Assembly: GCA_902775075.1 (NCBI GenBank)
Contig: CACYKX010000135.1
Span: forward strand, 1 to 12,578
From: an uncultured Prevotellaceae bacterium
Lineage (GTDB): Bacteria > Bacteroidota > Bacteroidia > Bacteroidales > Bacteroidaceae
DNA: 12,578 bases
Direction of reading: 5' to 3'
Position numbers and translations under genes: made by a program. Below are positions 1-6,304 of this stretch, piece by piece. How positions within the stretch are numbered: the first letter of the stretch is position 1; every line of letters starts with the position of its first letter. Under the pieces are notes generated by a model. That model was not told the origin of the DNA and did not search any database. It saw nothing but the letters and a program-made list of their open reading frames with translations.

Positions 1-485
1 ACTACAGGGAAATCAAGTTGCTCCTCAGTAGCATTTAAGTCGCACATCAAATCGAAGACCATCTCATAGACCTCTTCAGGACGACAGTTAGGCTTATCCA
101 CCTTGTTTACAACAACAATAGGTTTCAAACCTAATTGCAGAGCCTTCTGAAGCACGAAACGTGTCTGAGGCATAGGTCCCTCGAAAGCATCTACGAGCAA
201 CAAGCAACCATCAGCCATATTAAGAACACGCTCAACCTCACCACCGAAGTCAGAGTGTCCAGGAGTATCAAGTATATTGATTTTTACACCTTTCCAATTG
301 ATAGACACATTCTTTGAAAGAATGGTTATTCCTCGCTCACGCTCCAAATCATTGGAGTCAAGAACTTCGCCACTGTTATCCTGTCCCTCACGGAAGAGCT
401 TACCAGCGAGCATCATTTTGTCGACCAATGTTGTTTTACCGTGGTCGACGTGTGCAATAACTGCAATGTTTCTAATGTCTTGCAT
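1..485 (-). CDS. typA: Translational GTPase TypA/BipA, N-terminal part (truncated by window edge)
   Basis: This encodes the start of a ribosome-associated translational GTPase of the EF-G-like family, which acts in the cytoplasm on ribosome assembly and stress responses. About 161 codons are visible; the full protein is normally about 600 residues, so the rest lies left of base 1. The G-domain motifs appear in order: the P-loop AHVDHGKTT (residues 11-19), switch I ERERGITI (48-55), switch II DTPGH (73-77) and the guanine-specificity motif NKVDK (127-131). The opening [19 protein letters not shown] and the [13 protein letters not shown] segment are typical of TypA rather than LepA or EF-G. The ATG at 485 lies just before the first beta-strand, as in the family. 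It is divergent from rpsO and has its own TAnnTTTG box about 35 bp upstream. Identification is confident; only the C-terminal domains are unseen. Confidence 0.95.
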   Translation of the reverse strand, partial: MQDIRNIAVIAHVDHGKTTLVDKMMLAGKLFREGQDNSGEVLDSNDLERERGITILSKNVSINWKGVKINILDTPGHSDFGGEVERVLNMADGCLLLVDAFEGPMPQTRFVLQKALQLGLKPIVVVNKVDKPNCRPEEVYEMVFDLMCDLNATEEQLDFPV

Positions 486-519
486 TTGTTTTTTACCTTA
501 AAAGCCTTTATTTTGGGTG

Positions 520-527
520 CAAAGATA
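520..527 (-). promoter_or_regulatory. Putative typA promoter, -7 element
   Basis: Read on the minus strand this is TATCTTTG, matching the Bacteroidota -7 consensus TAnnTTTG. It predicts a start of transcription near 513 and a leader of about 28 nt before the typA ATG at 485. I see no convincing TTTG at the expected -33 position, so only the -7 element is called. Confidence 0.5.
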
Positions 528-545
528 CAAATAATATTGGAAATA

Positions 546-577
546 TTTGCATAATAAGAAGAAAATAAGTACCTTTG
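546..577 (+). promoter_or_regulatory. Putative rpsO promoter (-33 TTTG, -7 TACCTTTG)
   Basis: TTTG at 546-549 is followed after 20 nt by TACCTTTG at 570-577, matching the Bacteroidota TTTG-N(about 19-20)-TAnnTTTG promoter. Transcription would start near 583-585, giving a leader of about 105 nt before the rpsO ATG at 689. It overlaps the region upstream of the divergent typA promoter, so the two genes may be read back to back. Confidence 0.65.
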
Positions 578-581
578 CAGC

Positions 582-655
582 GCATTTTCGGAAAATCCGA
601 TGCATTCGACAGCGTAAATCAGTTGTGATTAAGGCTGACAAACGCCCGAAGGATG
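582..655 (+). promoter_or_regulatory. Structured 5' leader of rpsO (candidate autoregulatory RNA)
   Basis: The untranslated leader can fold. One stem-loop is TCGGA (588-592) with TCCGA (596-600) around an AAA loop. A second has CAGC (610-613) pairing GCTG (634-637) and AATCA (617-621) pairing TGATT (626-630), with a GTTG loop and a symmetric 3x3 internal loop. TTCG (605-608) can also pair with CGAA (647-650), enclosing the second stem. In several bacteria S15 represses its own mRNA by binding such leaders. That role here is inference; the pairings were found by eye. Confidence 0.35.
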
Positions 656-688
656 TAATTTGCAAACAATTATTTAATCAATTTTATT

Positions 689-958
689 ATGTATTTAGAC
701 AACGCAAAAAAAGAAGAGATCTTCGGTAAGTATGGTAAGTCAACAAAGGATACTGGTTCTGCAGAAAGCCAGATCGCATTGTTCACATTCCGTATCAAGC
801 ACCTTACAGAGCATGTAAAGAAGAACCACAAGGACTTCGTTACTACTCGTTCACTTACTCAGCTTGTTGGTAAGCGTCGTGCTCTCCTTGATTATCTGTA
901 CGATCGTGACATTGAGCGCTATCGTGCTATCATCAAGGCTCTTGGTCTTCGTAAGTAA
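689..958 (+). CDS. rpsO: 30S ribosomal protein S15
   Basis: This is an 89-residue primary 16S rRNA-binding protein of the small-subunit central domain, acting early in 30S assembly and later in a bridge to the 50S subunit. The length is exactly what the family shows. Visible landmarks are the GSAESQIALFTFRIKHLTEH segment (about residues 23-42), the rRNA-binding loop around KKNHKDF, and the S15 signature LVGKRRALLDYLYDRDIERY (about 59-78), ending in a basic GLRK tail. The ATG follows an A/T-rich leader without a Shine-Dalgarno sequence, as is usual in this phylum. It is monocistronic here: its own promoter lies at 546-577 and a strong terminator follows 22 nt after the stop. It is divergent from typA and convergent with folK. 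Confidence 0.98.
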   Translation: MYLDNAKKEEIFGKYGKSTKDTGSAESQIALFTFRIKHLTEHVKKNHKDFVTTRSLTQLVGKRRALLDYLYDRDIERYRAIIKALGLRK

Positions 959-980
959 TCTCTTTAGAGATAAAGAATTA

Positions 981-1015
981 AAAATCCCGGTATCATTTGA
1001 TATCGGGATTTTTTT
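981..1015. terminator. Bidirectional intrinsic terminator between rpsO and folK
   Basis: AAAATCCCGGTATC (981-994) pairs with GATATCGGGATTTT (999-1012) around an ATTT loop; the only non-Watson-Crick step is one G-T pair. On the plus strand it runs straight into a T tract ending at 1015, terminating rpsO. On the minus strand the run of A before the stem reads as T, so it can also stop the folK operon, which ends at 1035. Confidence 0.9.
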
Positions 1016-1034
1016 ATTAATATAAGAATTATTC

Positions 1035-1448
1035 TTACTCGTTTGGATATATTTCCTTCAAAGGAGTCATTACGAAGTCACGCTCATACATCAACGGATG
1101 AGGAATCTTCAAATCTGGCTGATCAATATGTAGGTCATCATACAACAAAATATCTATATCGATAATTCGATCTTCATATTGTCCATCATGACTTTTGTTC
1201 AGTCGTCCTAACGAGCGTTCTATCTTTTGTGTAGTTTCCAACAACTGCTGTGGTGCCAACACCGTCTCCACAAGGACACAACAATTCAAGAACTCATTAG
1301 GAGAATCAAAACCCCATGGCTCTGTTTCATAAAGAGTTGACTGGCGAACAACAACACCAATCAACTCCCCTATTTTTTCGATGGCTTCATGTATGATTCT
1401 CTTGCGATTACCAATATTTGAGCCAAGACTAAGATATACTTTATGCAT
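1035..1448 (-). CDS. folK: 2-amino-4-hydroxy-6-hydroxymethyldihydropteridine diphosphokinase (HPPK)
   Basis: This cytoplasmic enzyme of folate biosynthesis transfers pyrophosphate from ATP to 6-hydroxymethyl-7,8-dihydropterin, just before dihydropteroate synthase. The 137-residue length is normal for a single-domain HPPK. The N-terminus VYLSLGSNIGNR (residues 4-15) is the family hallmark. YETEPWGF (40-47) is the pterin-binding loop. The signature EDRIIDIDILLYD (92-104) carries the two magnesium-binding aspartates, D97 and D99. IPHPLMYERDFVMTPL (115-130) is the conserved C-terminal segment. Its ATG overlaps the queA stop by one base (TAATG), which implies translational coupling. It is the last gene of the ftsX-to-folK operon and ends at the terminator shared with rpsO. 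In many bacteria folK lies with folB or folP; here it does not. Confidence 0.96.
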   Translation of the reverse strand: MHKVYLSLGSNIGNRKRIIHEAIEKIGELIGVVVRQSTLYETEPWGFDSPNEFLNCCVLVETVLAPQQLLETTQKIERSLGRLNKSHDGQYEDRIIDIDILLYDDLHIDQPDLKIPHPLMYERDFVMTPLKEIYPNE

Positions 1449-2614
1449 TAATCGTTAACGATTAGCAAGCTGTCGCCATAACAACCGAACTTGTATCCAT
1501 TCTTCACAGCCAACTTATAGCATTCCATAACGGCATCATATCCTCCAAAAGCAGCTGTACTCATCAACAAGGTAGACTCCGGATGATAGAAATTAGCAAC
1601 CATTGAATCAGCAAAACCGAAATCATATGGAGGGAAGATAAACTTATTTGTCCATCCCTCAAATTCCTTCAACAATCCATCTGTACCAACAGCGGTTTCT
1701 GTAGCCTTTACGACACTACATCCAACAGCACAGATATGATGCCCCTTCTTCTTTGTATCATTTACGATATCGCACGCTTCTTTGGTAACAAACATCTGCT
1801 CAGAATCCATCTTATGCTTTGTCAAATCTTCCACTTCTATTTCATGGAAATTTCCTAAGCCACAATGTAAAGTAATGAAAGCAGAATTCACACCTTTAAT
1901 TTCCATACGTTTCAGCAACTCACGACTGAAGTGTAAACCTGTAGAAGGTGCAGTAACAGCTCCCTCATTCTTAGCATAGACACATTGGAACTGTTCCAAG
2001 TCTTCTTCTGTAGCATGATGATCTTCACGATTGTCTATGATATAGCGTGGCAGCGGAGCTTCACCAAGTGCGAACAGGTTGTTCTTGAATTCCTCATGAG
2101 GACTATCATAAAGGAATCTTAGAGTGCGGCCACGAGATGTTGTGTTATCAATGACCTCAGCAACCATAGAACTCGTATCATCAAAGAAAAGTTTATTTCC
2201 AATTCGAATCTTACGAGCAGGTTCTACCAACACATCCCAAAGACGCATCTCCTCATTCAATTCACGGAGAAGGAAAACTTCTATCTTAGCATCTGTCTTT
2301 TCTTTTGTTCCATAAAGACGAACAGGAGAAACCTTAGTATCATTGAAGACAAAAGTATCACCCTCATCGAAATAATCTATCACATTACGGAATTCCAGAA
2401 ACTCTCCCTCAATAGGATTGCCATCAGCATCCTTTTTGAACATTTCAATTTCTCCAGACTTCTTATGCAATACCATCAGACGTGCCTCATCACGACGAGT
2501 AACACAGAATGTTTGCTTTGTGCCATCAGATCTTTCGATGGTATGCTCTACACTATGTGGATACAATGCCACTTGATCTAAAGGCAATTTGAATTTAAAT
2601 TGTGATAGTTTCAT
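1448..2614 (-). CDS. queA: S-adenosylmethionine:tRNA ribosyltransferase-isomerase
   Basis: QueA moves the ribosyl group of SAM onto 7-deazaguanine in the anticodon wobble position, making epoxyqueuosine in tRNAs with GUN anticodons. The protein is 388 residues from this start. I see the N-terminal [11 protein letters not shown], the [15 protein letters not shown] block, EVFLLREL, the [13 protein letters not shown] motif and [16 protein letters not shown] with HKMDSE. The C-terminal ATETAVG and [20 protein letters not shown] segments follow. The protein is some 40 residues longer than the E. coli enzyme because of extra sequence after residue 25, which I believe is usual for Bacteroidota. I chose ATG 2614 over an in-frame TTG at 2635: an AAGGAG lies about 11 nt before 2614 and the TTG start would sit on top of it. 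It follows truB by 36 nt and overlaps folK by one base. Confidence 0.95.
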   Translation of the reverse strand: MKLSQFKFKLPLDQVALYPHSVEHTIERSDGTKQTFCVTRRDEARLMVLHKKSGEIEMFKKDADGNPIEGEFLEFRNVIDYFDEGDTFVFNDTKVSPVRLYGTKEKTDAKIEVFLLRELNEEMRLWDVLVEPARKIRIGNKLFFDDTSSMVAEVIDNTTSRGRTLRFLYDSPHEEFKNNLFALGEAPLPRYIIDNREDHHATEEDLEQFQCVYAKNEGAVTAPSTGLHFSRELLKRMEIKGVNSAFITLHCGLGNFHEIEVEDLTKHKMDSEQMFVTKEACDIVNDTKKKGHHICAVGCSVVKATETAVGTDGLLKEFEGWTNKFIFPPYDFGFADSMVANFYHPESTLLMSTAAFGGYDAVMECYKLAVKNGYKFGCYGDSLLIVND

Positions 2615-2650
2615 ATTATATAAGTCTCCTTTCAAGTAAATTGCTTATGT

Positions 2651-3340
2651 TTATAAATTTTCTTCTAACCACTGTTCAAACTGATCGTATACAATACAGT
2701 CTTCTACTCTAACTTCGCCGACTCGAGTTCTGCGCAGAGCAGTAAGATAAGCTCCGCTTTTAAGAGCACGACCAATATCGCGAGCCAAAGCTCTTATATA
2801 TGTGCCTTTTCCACATTCCACCCGAATACTCATCTGCATGGTTTCAGGATTGAAATCGGTAAGTTCTATATCTTCTATATGTACCGTTTTAGGCTTAAGT
2901 TTGACGTCTTCACCAGCACGTCGCAAAGCGTAAGCACGCTCTCCGCCCACTTTCACAGCACTATAGGTAGGAGGCACCTGTTCTATATCACCAATAAACG
3001 ATTTAAGCACCTCAAGTATTCCCTCTCGTGTTATCTGTTCTGTAGAGAATGTCTCATTTACAGGATGCTCCATATCATAACTGACTGTCGTTGCTCCAAG
3101 TTGCAATGTAGCAGTATATTCCTTAGAATGATATTGTAAGCGCTCTATCTGCTTGGTCATTTTGCCTGTACAGAGTATAAGAACCCCTGTAGCCAAAGGA
3201 TCGAGAGTACCAGCATGTCCTATTTTAACTTTATGGTCAAGTCGTTTCGACAATACATATCTAATATGTGCCAAAGCCTTAAAACTTGTAATCTGATAGG
3301 GCTTGTCGATGGCTATAATTTCTCCGTTGATGAAATCCAT
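2651..3340 (-). CDS. truB: tRNA pseudouridine(55) synthase
   Basis: TruB isomerises U55 to pseudouridine in the T-loop of tRNAs and also acts as a tRNA chaperone. It is 229 residues, which is short compared with E. coli TruB (about 310) because the C-terminal PUA-type domain is missing; short forms are common in this phylum. The catalytic motif KIGHAGTLDPLATGVL (39-54) holds the nucleophile D47. Downstream are KEYTATLQLG, the PPTYSAVKVGGERAYALRRAG block and the CGKGTYIRALARDIG motif, all diagnostic of the TruB family. The ATG at 3340 is nine nt after the uppP stop, without a Shine-Dalgarno sequence, so it is probably read by coupling. It is the fourth gene of the operon. Confidence 0.96.
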   Translation of the reverse strand: MDFINGEIIAIDKPYQITSFKALAHIRYVLSKRLDHKVKIGHAGTLDPLATGVLILCTGKMTKQIERLQYHSKEYTATLQLGATTVSYDMEHPVNETFSTEQITREGILEVLKSFIGDIEQVPPTYSAVKVGGERAYALRRAGEDVKLKPKTVHIEDIELTDFNPETMQMSIRVECGKGTYIRALARDIGRALKSGAYLTALRRTRVGEVRVEDCIVYDQFEQWLEENL

Positions 3341-3349
3341 GCGAAAGAA

Positions 3350-4150
3350 TTAAAATGAGCAAACTAAGGTAATCAAGCCTAAGATTGCACAATAAATTGC
3401 AAAGTATATCATTTTTCCCTTCTTCACAAGGTTTATCATCCATTTACAGGCAAAGCAACCAGATACGAAAGCTGCTAAGAAACCTATACAAAGTGAAAAT
3501 ACTGAGATATCACCGGCTGCGGCCTGAGCACCATGTTTTACGGCCTTCAACACATCCAGTAAAGCCTCGCCAAGGATTGGTGGGATAACCATAAGGAAAG
3601 AGAACTGAGCAAGTTTTGCCTTATTGTTTCCAAGTAAAATACCTGTAGCTATCGTACTTCCAGAACGAGAAAGACCTGGCAATACAGCACATGCCTGTGC
3701 TATACCAATAACAAAAGCATCTTTTATGCTAATTTTCTCTTTCTGTCGAGGACGTGCATAAAAAGAGAATGCTAGTATTACTGCTGTAAGCAAAAGCATT
3801 GCACCAACAATAGCAAGACCAGAACCGAATATCTCTTCTACATAATCCTTAAAGAATACTCCAACTATACCAACAGGTATCATTGATATTAAGATATTCA
3901 CAGTATACTTGGTCTCGTCATTCCATTGAAACTTAAACAGTCCCTTGAATATCCAAGAGATTTCCTTCCAAAGAATGACCAGTGTGCTCAGTACTGTAGC
4001 GACATGAACAGCTACTGTAAAAGTCAAGTTATCATCAGCATTTACACCAATAAGATAAGAGGCAATCGTAAGATGCCCACTACTACTTACTGGCAGATAT
4101 TCTGTAAGTCCCTGAATCAATCCAAGGACTAAAGCCTGTAACCAATCCAT
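3350..4150 (-). CDS. uppP: Undecaprenyl-diphosphate phosphatase (BacA/UppP family)
   Basis: This membrane enzyme dephosphorylates undecaprenyl diphosphate to regenerate the lipid carrier for peptidoglycan and other surface polymers. Excess enzyme gives bacitracin resistance in other bacteria. The 266-residue length matches the family. Both signature motifs are intact: [14 protein letters not shown] (residues 13-26), containing the (E/Q)xxxE pair Q13/E17 and H26, and PGLSRSGST (158-166), containing the catalytic R162. The rest is strongly hydrophobic with about eight membrane segments. It overlaps the upstream small gene by one base (TAATG) and is followed nine nt later by truB. Its position behind ftsX ties lipid-carrier recycling to division genes. 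Identification is confident. Confidence 0.97.
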   Translation of the reverse strand: MDWLQALVLGLIQGLTEYLPVSSSGHLTIASYLIGVNADDNLTFTVAVHVATVLSTLVILWKEISWIFKGLFKFQWNDETKYTVNILISMIPVGIVGVFFKDYVEEIFGSGLAIVGAMLLLTAVILAFSFYARPRQKEKISIKDAFVIGIAQACAVLPGLSRSGSTIATGILLGNNKAKLAQFSFLMVIPPILGEALLDVLKAVKHGAQAAAGDISVFSLCIGFLAAFVSGCFACKWMINLVKKGKMIYFAIYCAILGLITLVCSF

Positions 4151-4278
4151 TATTTAATCTTCGATTTTGTACTTGATCCAGAACCACTCATCAGAACGAA
4201 TCCAATGATAACGATAGCCATACCGACAGCCAACAAGATGAAGTTGACCTTATCGAATGCTAAATTCTTCTTATCCAT
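4150..4278 (-). CDS. Small single-pass membrane protein, DUF3098-like, short form
   Basis: This 42-residue protein lies between ftsX and uppP. It opens with a charged segment, [13 protein letters not shown] (residues 1-13), then has one hydrophobic helix (about 14-30), [11 protein letters not shown] (26-36) and a basic tail ending KSKIK. The N-terminal half and its place between ftsX and uppP match what I recall of the DUF3098 family in Bacteroidota; its function is unknown. Relatives that I remember are about 70-90 residues with a second hydrophobic segment after the MSG turn. Here the frame stops before that. It starts four nt after the ftsX stop and its TAA overlaps the uppP ATG by one base, so the gene is cleanly built into the operon. 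Existence is well supported; family membership is from memory. Confidence 0.72.
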   Translation of the reverse strand: MDKKNLAFDKVNFILLAVGMAIVIIGFVLMSGSGSSTKSKIK

Positions 4279-4282
4279 GTTC

Positions 4283-5161
4283 TTAAATTTTATATAATTC
4301 ACTAGCCTTCATCTTCAGGAATTTGTTTACAGAGATGTTTGCACAGATTGCTGTAATAACAATTCCAAAGAAGAATACCGAGGCCGCAGTAATAACCATT
4401 TCCTTCCAAGTAACAATAGTTACGATATCTGGTTCAAAGCGATAAAGTGCATAAATGCAAATTGCTAGGACGATGCAGGCCAGCAATGCGGCTACAATAC
4501 CAATGCATATCGTACGATTTACGAAAGGACGACGAATGAAACTCCACGATGCCCCTACCAATTTCATAGTATGGATAGAGAAACGTCGGGCATATATACC
4601 TAGACGTACTGTATTACTAATCAAAGAGAATGACACAAATGTCAACAATACTGCCAGTACCAATAATATCACACTAATCTTAGCAATATTCTGATTCACT
4701 TGTTCCACCAAATCTTTCTGATAACTGATCTCACTTACTTTAGGGAAAGCTTTCAATTCTCTAGAAATCCATTGTAAAGAATCATTATTTGCATAATCTG
4801 CCTTCACAGTAATCTCTACGGAAGACAAGAAAGGATTGACGCCAGCAAATTCTCTAGGGTCAGCACCCAACTCTTTCGTACCTTCTTTCAAGGCCTGCTC
4901 CTTACTGATATATTGAAGACTATTGACAAACGGACGTGTCTTAAGTTTCTTACAAATCTGTTGAGCTTCATTAGGAGTCATATCTTGCTGTAGCATCATC
5001 TGTACGACAAGGTTCTGCTTAACATACGAAGAAAGATTCCTCGCAGTAAGAGTTGAGAATACGACCATACCCAATAAAATTAGCACCATAGCAGTGCTTA
5101 TACATAGTGTTACGACCTGTAAGCCATGACGGCTACTGGTCTTCTTACGTTTCTTTGCCAT
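4283..5161 (-). CDS. ftsX: Cell division ABC-transporter-like permease FtsX
   Basis: FtsX is the membrane partner of the ATPase FtsE. In other bacteria FtsEX sits at the septum and activates peptidoglycan hydrolases rather than moving a substrate. The 292-residue protein has the typical topology: a basic cytoplasmic start, TM1 (about 15-37), a periplasmic domain (about 40-158) with the PFVNSLQYISKEQAL motif (77-91), then TM2 (161-184), TM3 (216-240) and TM4 (255-277). The cytoplasmic segment VRLGIYARRFSIHTMKLVGA (185-204) is the conserved FtsX motif. It is the first gene of the minus-strand operon, with a TAnnTTTG promoter 45 bp upstream. ftsE is not adjacent, which I believe is usual in Bacteroidota. 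Confidence 0.94.
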   Translation of the reverse strand: MAKKRKKTSSRHGLQVVTLCISTAMVLILLGMVVFSTLTARNLSSYVKQNLVVQMMLQQDMTPNEAQQICKKLKTRPFVNSLQYISKEQALKEGTKELGADPREFAGVNPFLSSVEITVKADYANNDSLQWISRELKAFPKVSEISYQKDLVEQVNQNIAKISVILLVLAVLLTFVSFSLISNTVRLGIYARRFSIHTMKLVGASWSFIRRPFVNRTICIGIVAALLACIVLAICIYALYRFEPDIVTIVTWKEMVITAASVFFFGIVITAICANISVNKFLKMKASELYKI

Positions 5162-5205
5162 TATTATAAAAGGTATTATATATGCAGTATTTACCTAATT
5201 TGGTG

Positions 5206-5237
5206 CAAAAGTAACAAAAAACAAATGAATAAGCAAC
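5206..5237 (-). promoter_or_regulatory. Putative promoter of the ftsX-folK operon
   Basis: On the minus strand TACTTTTG (5213 to 5206) fits the TAnnTTTG -7 element, and GTTG (5237 to 5234) lies 20 nt upstream in the -33 position. Transcription would start near 5199, giving a leader of roughly 38 nt before the ftsX ATG at 5161. Confidence 0.6.
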
Positions 5238-5287
5238 CCTTTAACGTGTATTAACGCGGAAATACAATTTTCTAATCATATTTTTTC

Positions 5288-5295
5288 TACTTTTG
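5288..5295 (+). promoter_or_regulatory. Putative promoter -7 element of the radical SAM gene
   Basis: TACTTTTG matches TAnnTTTG and would start transcription near 5302, only about 14 nt before the ATG at 5316. No clear TTTG is seen at -33. The element settles the gene start, because an upstream in-frame GTG at 5295 would lie inside the promoter itself. Confidence 0.5.
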
Positions 5296-5315
5296 TGATA
5301 CAAAAATTATCAAAT

Positions 5316-6095
5316 ATGAGTACTGTAATTTATTCTTCTCCAATCTTCGGGCCTATTCATAGCCGTCGACTCGGTATTTCTCTTGGTATAAACCTCATGC
5401 CGTCTGACGGCAAAGTGTGTTCTTTCGACTGCATCTACTGTGAATGTGGATTTAACAAGGACCACATTCCGCACTTGAAGCGACCTACGCGCGAGGAAGT
5501 TGCCGAGGCTTTAAAAGCCAAACTGATAGAAATGCATGAAAAAGGAGAACGTCCGGACGTACTTACTTTCGCTGGAAACGGTGAACCTACAGGCCATCCT
5601 GACTTTCCGGGAATCATTAATGACACCATTAAATTACGTGACAAATATTGTCCGGAGGCTAAAGTAAGTGTACTTAGCAACAGTACTTTTATCAACCACC
5701 CTCTTGTACATGCTGCTTTAATGAAGGTTGACAACAACATTCTAAAACTTGATACTGTCGACCCTGAATATATCAAGATAGTAGATCGCCCAACAAGTAA
5801 AAACTATCATGTAAACAGAATCATAGAAGACTTAAAAAGTTTCTATGGTCATGTAATTATTCAAACTATGTTCTTGAAAGGAAAAATCGGAGATGTTGAT
5901 GTTGACAATACTGGAGACAAATTTGTGAAACCATGGCTTAAAGCCATTATCGACATACAACCACGCGAGGTTATGGTATATACTATCGACAGAGAAACAC
6001 CTGATAAGGACTTGCAAAAGGCGACTCACGAAGAACTGGATCGTATTAAAGATTTGGTACAAAATGAGGGTATCTTGTGTACTGCCTCCTATTGA
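5316..6095 (+). CDS. Radical SAM protein, COG0731 type, substrate unknown
   Basis: This is a 259-residue cytoplasmic radical SAM enzyme. The cluster-binding motif CSFDCIYC (residues 35-42) has cysteines at C35, C39 and C42 in the CxxxCxxC spacing that holds the 4Fe-4S cluster and SAM. GNGEP (87-91) corresponds to the GGE-type SAM-binding motif of the family. The opening SSPIFGPIHSRRLGISLGINLMP (about 7-29) is typical of COG0731 proteins, which are distantly related to the wyosine-tRNA enzyme TYW1; bacterial members are mostly uncharacterised. C112 and C255 are additional cysteines and do not form an obvious second cluster motif. I chose ATG 5316 over GTG 5295 because the latter lies in the -7 promoter box. 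It appears monocistronic, divergent from ftsX and convergent with the efflux operon. I do not assign a substrate. Confidence 0.85.
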   Translation: MSTVIYSSPIFGPIHSRRLGISLGINLMPSDGKVCSFDCIYCECGFNKDHIPHLKRPTREEVAEALKAKLIEMHEKGERPDVLTFAGNGEPTGHPDFPGIINDTIKLRDKYCPEAKVSVLSNSTFINHPLVHAALMKVDNNILKLDTVDPEYIKIVDRPTSKNYHVNRIIEDLKSFYGHVIIQTMFLKGKIGDVDVDNTGDKFVKPWLKAIIDIQPREVMVYTIDRETPDKDLQKATHEELDRIKDLVQNEGILCTASY

Positions 6096-6115
6096 TTATC
6101 TCTATAATGAGATGC

Positions 6116-6225
6116 TTATAACTGCATCAATTTACGCAGTTAACTGTATCGGCTTATGAAGTTAACTACATCGTACTACGCAGTTAACTGCGTTTGCGTA
6201 CGTAGTTAACTGCGCAAATTTATCT
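6116..6225. repeat. Array of five 22-bp units centred on the palindrome AGTTAACT
   Basis: AGTTAACT occurs at 6138, 6160, 6182 and 6204, an exact 22-bp period. A degenerate fifth unit is one period earlier (TTATAACT at 6116). Flanks are also shared: GC or AC follows the core, ATCG recurs in units two and three, and TACGC or close variants precede the core. The third core lies in a perfect 16-bp palindrome, ACGCAGTTAACTGCGT (6178-6193). TTTGCG (6193-6198) and CGCAAA (6213-6218) flank the fourth as an inverted repeat. It lies in the convergent gap 20 bp after the radical SAM gene. Function is unknown. Confidence 0.85.
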
Positions 6226-6234
6226 ATATAACGA

Positions 6235-6262
6235 CAAAAAAAGGTCAGTCTAACGACCGACC
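6235..6262 (-). terminator. Intrinsic terminator of the efflux/LpxA-like operon
   Basis: On the minus strand GGTCGGTC (6262 to 6255) pairs with GACTGACC (6250 to 6243) around a GTTA loop, with one G-T wobble, and is followed by seven T (6242 to 6236). It lies about 43 bp after the last gene's stop. On the plus strand the same stem has an A-C mismatch and only a short T run, so it is a weaker terminator for the radical SAM gene. Confidence 0.85.
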
Positions 6263-6304
6263 CTTTATATTATACAAACAGAGTAAAAAACAATTTACTC
6301 TATA

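Noticed and set aside
547..729. Open reading frame of 60 codons on the plus strand overlapping the rpsO leader and start
   Set aside because: It starts inside the promoter (-7 box at 570-577), overlaps rpsO in another frame, and has a composition unlike a conserved protein.
2612..2635. Upstream TTG start for queA adding seven residues
   Set aside because: The TTG overlaps the AAGGAG ribosome-binding site that serves the ATG at 2614, and the family N-terminus begins at MKLSQFKF.
4283..5161. MacB/LolE-type ABC permease instead of FtsX
   Set aside because: The protein is under 300 residues, has the FtsX periplasmic domain with the PFV...Q-YISKEQAL segment and the VRLGIYARR..H.MKLVGA motif, and sits in an ftsX-type gene order.
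5295..5315. GTG start at 5295 for the radical SAM protein
   Set aside because: The GTG overlaps the last base of the TACTTTTG promoter element, so it would not be on the transcript.
6116..6225. Possible CRISPR array
   Set aside because: Units are contiguous with a 22-bp period and only an 8-bp strictly conserved core. There are no unique spacers of about 30 bp between longer identical repeats, and no cas genes nearby.
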